Assembly: GCA_006937955.1 (NCBI GenBank)
Contig: SSNP01000081.1
Span: 74,501 to 138,500 of the forward strand
Direction: 5' to 3'
DNA: 64,000 nt
DNA from: Pachypanchax playfairii
Lineage: Eukaryota > Chordata > Actinopteri > Cyprinodontiformes > Aplocheilidae
The position numbers and the translations under genes are program-made. This document shows, in pieces, positions 23,076 to 34,700 of the stretch (positions within the stretch are counted from its first letter, which is position 1; each line of letters begins with the position of its first letter). A model generated the notes under the pieces. The model was given only the letters and a program-made list of their open reading frames with translations. It was not told the origin of the DNA and made no database searches.

Positions 23076-24239
23076 CTTGGCTGGCTTATTCAACAAAAAA
23101 ATAAGTGGGCTAAATGTACTCATTATAATATTTAAATACTGTTAGTTTTGTGATGCACAGGTTTAAATTTTCCGAATGCATTTCCATGGATACTGGCTTA
23201 ACTTTCTGATTACAGCAGTTTCTGCCAGAGGAGCTGAGTGTAGCAACAGAATGTATATGTCACACTGCAGAGGACAAAAATATCTCTCCTTGTCATTTTA
23301 TGTGCCAGAACCTTTAATTATACTTCTCTGCCTTGGCTGTGCTTGACAAAATGTTGGTTTAGAAAACTGTAATTAAACAACCCAAACTGGCAACATGCTC
23401 TAAAACAAGACACTCATGATACAGGAAACTAACCAGAGCTGACTTCTCAGCAATTGTCTTCGAACAGACACATACTGATTAATGCTTATAAACACAGGGG
23501 AACATGCAAGCAGATGGTGAAGAACATTTTTATTGTCTGAGTGCAATTACACAGCAGGCAACAGAGCATAAATAAAATGGAACTTGTTTTGCCTCAGTTT
23601 GTGTACGTCCTTGAATAGTTCCTCTAATTTTGCATGAGCTCCATTCCCTCTATGGAGGTAGGAAAAATCTTCTTGTGGCTTATTCAAACTGTGTCTTTTT
23701 TTTTTTTTCCTTTTTCTTGTTCTAAATATTTCCCTTTTTTAATTGATTTTGATTTAAGCAGCATGTTTTTGCTTGCTTTCAGACAATACAGACAGAGATT
23801 TGAAGAAGTATGGCAAAAGAAAACATGGTGGGATAGCTGTTATGTCAGATTTCAAGGCTGAACCCAAACAGAACCACAACCAGAGCTAAGCAGAAATAAC
23901 AAACTTTACTGAAATTGTGCACGAGCAGGAAACCCCTCAGAGACGATACGGGTTGGAGAACCACCTGCGTGGTGAGAAGGACCAGTTTGTACAGACCAAG
24001 TAGTAAGACAATAGTCTCTGATATTTTGTAACAATACCTTGTCTACATCTTGTTTTGCAGAAGAAGAGTTCAACAGGAGCAGCATATCGAGTGATGACAT
24101 CACCTGCCAGTGGAGGATTCCAGATGATGAAAATAGCACTTACACCATCTGCGGACATGCCACTAGCAATACATTTTAATAACAGCTGGTGTCATCTAGA
24201 ACACATTGTTTTTTTTAATTAATCCCTCATGGAGAAATT
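23076..24239. other. Intergenic, no gene seen
   Basis: Short open frames only, in AT-rich sequence. 23860-24180 is less AT-rich and may be a repeat fragment, but I could not assign it. Confidence 0.35.
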
Positions 24240-24545
24240 CGGCTCTGCATTTAATCTAACCTTTAACTATCCTCAGCAGAGGGCAGCCGGGGTTCAGTAT
24301 TTTTCCCAAGGATACTTCGACACGTAGCCTTCTGCCAGGACTCAGAATCAAGCTCCAGTCTTCCAATCAGAGGATGACCCTTCCCGATAGACTGCGGCCG
24401 CCCTGGGGCAGTGGCGGGTTCAGTATCTTGCCTGAGGATACTTCGACACGTAGCCTGCCGGCACCGGCAATCGAACATGTGGTCCTCCGAATGAGAGGCG
24501 ATCTCCCTCCTGCTAGACTATACAGTCACCCGCACAGACTATAGT
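24240..24545 (-). repeat. tRNA-derived SINE, reverse copy, partly duplicated
   Basis: On the minus strand it starts with a tRNA-like head (tatagtctagcaggaggga, then a gttcgattgcc box B). A caagatactgaaccc body follows. The block aggatacttcgacacgtagcc occurs twice (about 24310 and 24440), so the body is duplicated. A relative in plus orientation is at 58691-58905. Confidence 0.7.
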
Positions 24546-24552
24546 TGCCTGT

Positions 24553-25162
24553 TAGGGGTGTAACGGTTTGCGGGTATGTGTTGAACCGTTCGGTTCGGTC
24601 CACTTGCGTACCATTTCAGTGTATTTTTTTCATAAATCTCTTACTAGTGTGATATAAAGCGCAGCGGAATAAGTTTCCAGGCAAGTTTCCGCACGGACGC
24701 TGTATTGCGTGACGCACAGCAGAGCCAAACAAACACAGTGTAGATGTTTACTGATCTGATTACAGCTAGTTAACAGGCTTGTTTTGCGCGCGGAGTGTCT
24801 TCAGTGGCAGAATGGACGTTTGTTGTTGTTGAGCACCGGACTCCCACGTGAGGTTTTTTTTTCTTTAGCAGACATCATGGCTGATGTAAATAAGAAGCCA
24901 GAGCTTGAACACCCTCCTTTATCTATAAGGTCTCCTGTTTGGGAAGTTAAGCTGTATTCTATTTTTTTTCCTATTTTCATGTTTTTTTTTATTTTTTAAT
25001 GTTTAATTTTTATAAGAAAATGTATAAACTGTTGTTTGCAAAAGTTGAAAATTAAACAAAAAGCAATTTTTATGTTTTGTGGGTTTTTTTTTACTTACTG
25101 TACCGAAAATGAACCAAACCGTGACCTCAAAACCGAGATACGTGTGAACTGTTACACCCCTA
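24553..25162 (+). mobile_element. hAT-derived element, 610 bp
   Basis: Ends TAGGGGTGTAACGGTT and complement of TAGGGGTGTAACAGTT are flanked by ttgcctgt / ttgcctgc, an 8-bp duplication with one mismatch. A plus-strand frame contains MADVNKKPELEHPP followed by SIRSPVWE. This resembles the start of a BED-finger hAT transposase. The finger and catalytic core are missing. Confidence 0.8.
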
Positions 25163-27700
25163 TTGCCTGCATATTATAAAATGTCATCGCTGCAGCCCAG
25201 ATATTGAACTGGAGCTGTAAGTTTTCATCCATATTATTTATCAAGGTAGTACACCAGTTGTATTTTAGTGGCAGTTTACATTTACCATCAGCTAGAACTA
25301 ACTCTCCATATGACCTAATTGGCTCACCTATTGCTAAACAAACTGGATGTGATTCTTGAACAGAGCTGCAGACAGGGTGTGGTACTGGATCTCACTGCAA
25401 AGATTGGTGCCAACTTGGAGAAGTTGCAGGCTTGACTTGGTGAGGAGAAATAAAAGAATGATTGGCCTGAACAATGTGATTCAGTCTGATACGACTGTTT
25501 TGGATTCACCACTGAGAAGGACCAGAAAGACTCTAGGCTGTCTGAAATTCCACGGCCTGCCCTAATCTGTCTTATGTTATTTTGGCTAGACCGCGCAATC
25601 ATATTCCCCTGGAAGTTTGTGTATATAAGGCACTCTCTTTGGCTCAGAGACACGGAAACAGGCAGACAGCAGCTGAACAACAGCCAGTTTGCATTCAGGA
25701 AACCAAACTGTAATTCAAACAGTAAGGTTGTGGTCTTATTAAGCTATTGTGTATTTTGCTGCATAGTGGGACGGTGGTTACCATGTTGAAAATACTCCAA
25801 GCCCAAAGTGTCAACCCCCCTCTATCCTTCTAGATTTGCATTATTATAATGACTACAGCCAAAATATCGCAAGCATTCACACAAAACAATACAGTATATG
25901 AATCTATAGGAGCAATGACAGCAAAACCCTTTGATGCAAAGATCAAATAAAAGTGATTGATTTTAGCTCAATTTCAGCCCCCATTGAACCCAGAGAGAGC
26001 AAACAGCCATTTTTGTGTGACATCAGCAAGAGAACTGCAGTGCAAGGGCTAAGCATTTACTGCTATTCATAGGCTAGCACTTTTCTCCCTTTATTTGTGA
26101 ACATGGATAGATTTGCAGAGAGTTCTGGTTCCAGTGCTGAGCCTTTTTTTGAGGCATGAGGAGCCAGAATTCGACTCTGGATGTTTGGTGGTGATAAATC
26201 CTATACTGTAGCCACAGTTGTCCTGAGGCTGGATTTGGAACACGCTCCACCATTAGTGACCTCTGCTCTAGTCCCCACAATACTGCTTACACCACCATCT
26301 ACTGATCAAGAAGTGTATTGTACAAGTGGTGTAGTCCAGGGTATATGCTGGTATACGGCATATACCTACTTATTTTTCAGTCAGCATCACGTATACCCAC
26401 TTCTAAATCCCCCTTTATTCAGCAATATCTGTGAGCCAGATTACCCACTTTTTCCTCAAGGATGGTGAAGCCATGAAAATATCGCTAGTACGGTACTAGC
26501 GATAAATACATTTTCCTTTCTTCCAGGCTGCTTGTGTGACCAGTAGTAACTACAAACGGCTCCTAATCAAGTCAGGATCAATTTATAATAGTGAGCAAGT
26601 AGAATGACAAATTTTTGGGTAAAGTAAATCATAGTCTAACATGTCACTGTTTCTAAAACAGGGCTTTTTTTCTAGACTACTTTTTTTTAAAGGTAAAAAC
26701 TGAGAGTATACACACTTCTCCAGGGACCACTACATCACTGTATTGTACCCATAACTTGTTAAAAAAACAGACATTAGTAATTCCACAAAAAATAGAGGGG
26801 GTGTCTGTTTCCATATAAACTATAAATGTAGCATTTATACGGAAGGTTTCAAGGCACCCTTATAAATAACATAAGAACAGTGTTTTTCAAGTATGCCTCA
26901 AGTTGCTCTTACTAACTTCCCAAAACTACTTTAGGAAACTATGCCTCCATTCAAAATGTCTACAAACTCCCGATTTCGTAGGAAATGGGACATTTGTACA
27001 AATTAATCTTTCATAAGAACTTTTGTAGCTTAAACTGTTTGATAAAAGATCACAATGATTTGTTTGACTGTCTTAATAAGTTTAAAGGACATGCGAATGT
27101 TCACTCTCAGATATGATAAATGTAACATGAGCATTGTGCGTCTAGATAAATGGCCAGTAAAATTATAAAGAAAAGGTTGAAGATAATTTAATGGCTAGAC
27201 AATAGTTAATAAAAAATGTGTAATTAAAAACTGTTCTACAGCCATATGATGATGTTAATCCATACCACAATCAGTAAGCAGAATCAAGAGTCAAGGTGGG
27301 AGAAGGATGAAACAACTATGTGGCATTTGATTCTATGTAATTAATAATGAAAGCTGGTTGCTGTCTTTGGTGAATGGATAGTCATCTGATGCAAACACAA
27401 AAACCCAAGCAGCACTGACTCTCTAGTAAAAATAGACCTTGGTAAAACATAACTAAATAGGCTTTAGTTCAAGTAATCACACTAACTTAAGCTTTTTTTG
27501 TTCTGAAAAACATAAAGTAAATATCACATCATGGAAGATCCAACAAACTAAATAAAAATGTGTCATGACCCTTATCTGTCTTTTAATGAGCCATAGATGT
27601 GACAGAGAGGTCAAGATAGAGATGAGAAAGCGTCTAAGTGGGCGGTTCTGGTAATGCAAAAGCACTGGAGCAATGAAATAATGATGAGCGTGAACAGAGA
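25163..27700. other. Intergenic, no gene seen
   Basis: Contains the repeat at 25720-25890 related to 10630-10800 and a small palindrome at 26480-26504. 26330-26400 has repeated gtatac words and may be a MITE end. No exon was recognised. Confidence 0.4.
26480..26504. repeat. 25-bp palindrome
   Basis: The 12-bp arms tatcgctagtac and gtactagcgata are perfect complements around a single g. Confidence 0.9.
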
Positions 27701-28730
27701 CTAGCTTGAGTTACATCCTGTGCAGTCTAAATGAATTGGTTCATCTACAGTGAAGGTAAAAGGAACTGAGGTGCACTTCTTTACCATCTGATTAAGCAGA
27801 AGAACTGCAAGTATTCACGGTAAGTGAATTAACTTCAGATGTTTTGATTATAGATTTAACTTGCCTTTAACTGGGAGGTATTGTTGCTAGTTTATCCTTA
27901 TAAATGTGTTCTTTTAAGACACGAGTCTTCCGGCAGGGTCGTAATGTGGTGTATCGTAAATGACTCAATCTTTGTAACATAAGAAATTATGATAAATAAG
28001 AACAATAAAGTTTGTTTAATTTACAGAAGTAGTCAAGACAAATGCTGCAAAAATCAGAGTTAATAATTTAGTAATAGTAGTAGTAGTAGTAGTTTATATG
28101 AACACTATAACGAACAAAAATTAAAATAATAAAAAAAGTGACATGCGCATAAATAACAAGTACATGTAGATTACTCAGTCATTTCTAATGAATAGAACTA
28201 GAACAAAACACACTATTAAATGTTCAAAAGGCAGTAGGAAGAAGCAAAGCTTATTTTGATCCTACTCCTCTTTTACATCATTCATATATATTATCATTCC
28301 ACAATAGACAATAACACGTGTTCCATAAGACGGTCATTAAAGAATGAACAATCACATCCTTAGTTTCAAAACACAACTTATTAGTTCATTTTATGATACG
28401 TATCTAGAAAATAATGTTTGTATATTTTTTTAAAATTACATATATTTGCACAGTTCTTAAGCTTCATTATGTTAATTTAATATAATGTTATTATTTTTGA
28501 CATAATAAATTCATTGTGTAATTTCAGCTGCCTCTGCTGAAATAACTCAAATGTTTAAAGGTGTTTGTTTGTCCTACAAACAGGACAGAGAGGATGAGCA
28601 GGATTGTTCACTGTCTGAATTCACTACAAGTTCAAGTAAGGATGACGTCAATGACGGCTGAGTAGAGCCTGGAGTACAGCCTGAGTTCTGAGTAGAAACT
28701 TAAGAACTGTGACACTGACATACAATCCAG
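27700..28730 (+). promoter_or_regulatory. Candidate 5' region and untranslated exons of triobp
   Basis: A strong donor (cacg/gtaagtg, exon end 27819) and a second possible donor (ccag/gtgagc, exon end 28730) lie upstream of the coding exons. An acceptor at 28583 starts the exon holding ATG 28594. No TATA box or CpG island was recognised. Transcript evidence would be needed to place the first exon. Confidence 0.3.
28060..28440 (-). repeat. Possible LINE 3' tail
   Basis: On the minus strand the stretch around 28200-28260 reads as the gtaggatcaaaataagc and cttcttcctactgcc type of 3' UTR seen in fish LINEs. A (TAG)n run lies at 28075-28093. Weak evidence. Confidence 0.3.
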
Positions 28731-31700
28731 GTGAGCCTATCTTGTCTGATTTAAGAAAAAAAAACTAATAATAAATTATAAATGTATTTAATTAATTCTG
28801 TGTAATGATGCTGTTCCTCCCCATTTTCATCTGTGGGTGGATGGACTCTCAAACAAGGCACTGAAATCCAATCGTGTGTGTATAGCTCTGGATAAAGGTT
28901 GTAGGCAAACATTTTTCATTGAGTTGAGGTCTTTGCACAGCTTGAGCGACCATTTACCTCTCAATGGCTTATTCAGGTTAATGTTGTATTGGAATTAGGG
29001 AGAAATAACCAGGCAAGACTTTTTTCAAGGGAGTTGGATGTTCTGTAGAACTGTTGCCTTGCAGTGAGAAGGTCCTGGGTTCGGGCTGGGGCCTTTCTGC
29101 ATAGAGTTCGCATGCTTGGGTTTTGTCCGGGGACTCCGGTTTCCTCTCACAGGAACATGCAGGGGTTAATTGGTGACTCTAAACTGTCCCTAGGTGTGAG
29201 TGTTTGTGTGAGTGGTTGTTTGTCTCTGTGTGGCCTTGTGATGGACCGGCGATCTGTCCAGGGTGTCCCCCGCCTCTGACCCAAAGACCGCTGGAGATAG
29301 ACACCAGCTCCCTGCGACCCTGAACAGGAAGAAGCAGGTTTAGGAAATGGATGAATCAATATTCTGTGTGTATTGTTTACGCTTCCTCCCACAAACCAAA
29401 AATATACATGACTGGAAAATATGGCAATTTAAATTTGCAACATGTAAGAATTAGACCTTGTCATCATTAAGTTACATGGATTTACACTTTTTGATCTCAT
29501 CATCTGTTCACTTAATAAACTGACTGAATTTTTATTTTCTTTAACCTTCCAAAATCAGTTGGACTGTTCAGAGAGAAGTTGTTTAGGCTCAAAAGAAATG
29601 ACTCGAATGGACACCTCTCCTTCCCGAGGCACTGAAAACTCCTGGATGGAAGAAAGAAGGAGCAGAGACACTTCCCGCCGTGCCTCAGGTGTGTAAAATA
29701 CATATTCAGCTACAGCTCAGGGAGGAAGGAAGAGCCGTTATCTACTAATGTGAAGGTTGAAGGTTTGACACCCTTTCTCACCCCACATGTTGAAGTGTCT
29801 TTGGGTAAGACACTAAACCCCATGTAGCCCACCAATGTACAACGTGAAGTGCACAAGTGTGTGAATGGGTGATCACAACTTGAAGTGTAAATACAATTTT
29901 AGTAGTCAGTAAGACTCTAGACAGCTCTATATGCATGGTATTTATGCCATAATTTTGTGTACAGTGCATAAAGCAACAATCACAACCTTGTTTGTTTTCA
30001 GAGTCTAGAGGAGATGGGAGGAAGGTAAATGGCTACTTCTCTCCAGACAGAAGACGTGATGGTGCTCTACAGAGGGAAGAGGACAACAAACAAACCTTTC
30101 GTTACTATGAGAAAGGTCATCCACTCCCAAACAACTATGTTCCTGAACCCAAAGCCTGCGTTCCTTACAGAAATGTCAGTCTTGGACTGCCCTCCCAAAG
30201 ACGAAACCCAGAGACATACATGCAGGCAACTTGGAGAAGTGAATCCCCACAAAGATACACGTACCATTCCAATTTTAGACGAGGTGCTGACTCACAGAGG
30301 AACTCCCCAACACGTCATAGTTCAGTGAGTCCAGACCGTTACCGGCTGACTGAATCACCTGTGAGACCTCGAAGAGGGAGTTCTTTCTGTAGAAGTCAGG
30401 CTCAGTCTCATTCCTCATCTCATGACTCTCTTCAGCTTCCATCTCAAGGTCCTTCATGTCACACATCAGGCAGGTCCAGTCCTTCCCGTAGGAGGGGGTC
30501 CATAACTTCTCGTACCACCTCACCCACTAGGTCCACTCCTTCTCATAGGTGCACAGACTCTTTACTACTACCAAGTGGTGAATATGAACATCAGCAAGGT
30601 TCCTGCCGGAAATCCAGAAGTCCGTCACAAGCTTCAAACAAACACAGTTTGGATTCTGAGAAACTGTGCAGAAATCTTGAGTCTATCTCTCGTCATGGCA
30701 CCTCTGCCTTGAGACAAAATTCATATGAAGCATCTCAAACATCACCTAGAACCAGAACAGCTTTTAGTAGTTTGGCCAACACTCAAACCCACAACAGTGG
30801 TGAGATTTCACCATCCAGGAACGGTTACAGTCCTCACAGCCACACCTCACCACGAGAGACTGACTCCAAGGACAGTCGACTAAGCCGTTCTCCAGTCTTG
30901 TACCAGGACTCTTCAAACTCTTTAGTCAGTCCCCCACCATCACATGATTCCTCCTCCTCAAGGCAGAGAGCAGACGCTCAGAGTCTTGGTGGATCACTTT
31001 CACATGTTGCAGTAACAAACACTGATGAGACCAATGAGGGGAATTGTGGCAGAAGCAAAAGTAATGTGAGACGAGGCATGGAGGCCTTGCTGATCTCTGA
31101 ACCAAAAAAGGCTCCAGTAGACCCTGAGGAGGTAATTTTTCTTGGAAAAACAACGTTTTAACATAAATAAAACATACTGCAAAGGCAGGCTTTTCTAAAG
31201 CATATGTTTGAATCAAGCAGGTAGAACTTGACAAATATGGCAAAATCGAACTTTGTAAGAAGGATTACACTATAGAGAAAAGTCTGTAATGACCATAATC
31301 TGACAAGAAAAAACAGATGAAATGAGAGTACAGCATAACGTAGAGGTGGTAAACAACCAACACAGAGTCAGCGTGAGGAGTGAACAGAATACAAGCTCAC
31401 CACAGTAACAAGAGAACAGGTTCAGAATAATTTCTCATCAGAAATTCACACTGAACCACAAAATAAGAAACATTCTCATTCACTTTAATGAGAAATTGTG
31501 TCTAAACCTTTGATTGTTTGTTATTTTGACTTTTGACTGGTATTGTATACCTGTTAAGTCCTATACAAGGAGTTTCCTGTTTAAATTTAGTGCAGTTTTG
31601 ATGAAGCATGTGGACGTTACAGCAACATTTAGTGTCATGGCAAGATATCAAATTTCACCGTGCCACCATGACCACAGCTTTTGTGTCATTGTTGTTTACA

Positions 31701-34700
31701 CTATGCAACACTCTCAATGCACTCTCAATGTACAGTGGGGCAAAAAAGTATTTAGTCAGCCACCAATTGTGTAAGTTCTCCCACTTAAAAAGATCAGAGA
31801 GGCCTGTAATTTTCATCATAGGTATACCTCAACTATGAGAGACAAAATGAGGAAAAAAAATCCAGAAAATCACATTGTCTGATTTTTAAAGAATTTATTT
31901 GCAAATTATGGTGGAAAATAAGTATTTGGTCAATAACAAAAGTTAATCTCAATACTTTGTTATATAGCCTTTGTTGGCAATGACAGAGGTCAAACGTTTT
32001 CTGTAAGTCTTCACAAGGTTTTCACACACTGTTGCTGGTATTTTGGCCCATTCCTCCATGCAGATCTCCTCTAGAGCAGTGATGTTTTGGGGCTGACGCT
32101 GGGCAACACGGACTTTCAACTCCCTCCAGAGATTTTCTATGGGGTTGAGATCTGGAGACTGGCTAGGCCACTCCAGGACCTTGAAATGCTTCTTACGAAG
32201 CCACTCCTTCGTTGCCCGGGCGGTGTGTTTGGGATCATTGTCATGCTGAAAGACCCAGCCACGTCTCATTTTCAATGCCCTTGCTGATGGAAGGAGGTTT
32301 TCACTCAAAATCTTACGATACATGGCCCCATTCATTCTTTCCTTTACACGGATCAGTCGTCCTGGTCCCCTTGCAGAAAAACAGCCCCAAAGCATGATGT
32401 TTCCACCCCCATGCTTTACAGTAGGTATGGTGTTCTTTGGATCCAACTCAGCATTCTTTCCCCTCCAAACACGACAAGTTGAGTTTCTACCAAAAAGTTC
32501 TATTTTGGTTTCATCTGACCATATGATGTTCTCCCAATCCTCTTCTGGATCATCCAAATGCTCTCTAGCAAACCGCAGACGGGCCTGGACGTGTCCTGGC
32601 TTCAGCAGGGGGACACGTCTGGCACTGCAGGATTTGAGTCCCTGGCGGCGTAGTGTGTTACTGATGGTAGCCTTTGTTACTTTGGTCCCAGCTCTCTGCA
32701 GGTCATTCACTAGGTCCCTCCGTGTGGTTCTGGGATTTTTGCTCACCGTTCTTGTGATCATTTTGACCCCACGGGGTGAGATCTTGCGTGGAGCCCAAGA
32801 TCGAGGGAGATTATCAGTGGTCTTGTATGTCTTCCATTTTCTAATAATTGCTCCCACAGTTGATTTCTTCACACCAAGCTGCTTACCTATTGCAGATTCA
32901 GTCTTCCCAGCCTGGTGAAGGTCTACAATTTTGTTTCTGGTGTCCTTTGACAGCTCTTTGGTCTTGGCCATAGTGGAGTTTGGAGCGTGACTGTTTGAGG
33001 TTGTGGACAGGTGTCTTTTATACTGATAACAAGTTCACACAGGTGCCATTAATACAGGTAACGAGTGGAGGACCGAGGAGCCTCTTAAAGAAGTTACAGG
33101 TCTGTGAAAGCCAGAAATCTTACTTGTTTGTAGGTGACCAAATACTTATTTTCCACCATAATTTGCAAATAAATTCTTTAAAAATCAGACAATGTGATTT
33201 TCTGGATTTTTTTTCCTCATTTTGTCTCTCATAGTTGAGGTATACCTATGATGAAAATTACAGGCCTCTCTGATCTTTTTAAGTGGGAGAACTTACACAA
33301 TTGGTGGCTGACTAAATACTTGTTTGCCCCACTGTAAGTCGCTTTGGATAAAAGCGTCTGCTAAATGACAGTAGTAGTAGTAGTAGTAACACACATATCC
33401 CATTTGTAGTCTGTTTCATGTTCCTTTGTCTTAACATTACAGAAATAAAACAAGCTACTTCTTGTAATTAGTGTGTGGGCCAATATAGTGGCAGATTGTT
33501 GACATGTAGGATTGTTAAGGACCATATCAGTTTTGGATTAGATCTAATAAATTATGTAGGAGTTATAACAGTTCTTTTTTGTAGTGTGAAGGCAGAGGTG
33601 AAGTCATGCCCACATCATTGAAGCTATGTAAACGTCTTTGATACTATGTTTAAATCCTCCAAGCCTTAAGACTGTACTGACATAGATTTTTCATGCTTGT
33701 CCTGTCCTGATATGTTTGGCAGACAGAACTGAGGGTCTGGGTACCTTATTATGTCAGTACAGATTTACTCTACAACAGGTGTAGTTAATTACTCCGTCTG
33801 TTGTATAGCATACTTTATTTAAGTTTAGGGCACAAATGACTGTATCTGGTTTTGGAGGCAGAGTGGACCGACATAGAGACAAAGACATTAGAAAAACAAC
33901 ATTATGGTAATAGGGTTGGTTGGTTGGTTGGTTGGTTGGTTGGTTGGGGGTGATGGAACATAGAGACAACAAAAACAGACCAAAATTAACACAACACAAA
34001 ACAGTCCAAATAGCAATCATAAGGATATTGTATACTATAACTCAAAGAGTTTTTGAAACAAAAATATATTTGCTCATGCGTATGTGTTCATGTAGATGTG
34101 TTAGTGTGTGTTTAAGTGTGTGCGGGGGCTTTGTATGTATCAGTGTGTGTAGATTTGAGTCTCTGCGTGCACCAGCATGTCTAAGCACATGCCTGTTTGT
34201 GTGTCCATGTTTATAAGTGTTTATATGTGTATGTGTAAGTGTGTGTTTGTGTTTATCACGGGATAACTGCACAGAAAAGGTAGTGTGGTTTTAAGCAACC
34301 ACCAGCCTGGGCCAAAGGACACTAGAGCATCTGGGGTCTGAGCATCAGGGAGTACAGCAGTCCCAAGCAGACCAGCAACCATCAGCACACACAGAAAGCA
34401 GCCACAGGCTCAATGCAGAGGGGGTGTCTGCAAGAGAACAGAGTAGTTAATGCCCCCAGCAGGAGGGTGCCCCAAGAGAAGACAGCTTTCAGTGACCTCA
34501 GGGCCCAGGGGTCAGCCCTACCCCTGACTAGGCACCCACCGGTGCAAGAGAATTCAGCCCTGCCACTCCTACCACCAGTGTGGCAGGCACAGACCTGCAG
34601 CCCCACTCTGACACCCCACACTGTGGTAACTACAAGGGAGGAGCATGATGGAGTGCCACAGAGAGGCAGACCAGGAAGGAGAACAGGGTAGGAGCCCCCA

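Noticed and set aside
30029..30523. Alternative frames inside the large triobp exon
   Set aside because: They overlap the well-supported frame at 30002-31131 and have no motifs of their own.
33915..33947. Possible CRISPR-like or telomere-like array
   Set aside because: A plain GGTT tetranucleotide run. No spacers exist, and the host is a vertebrate.
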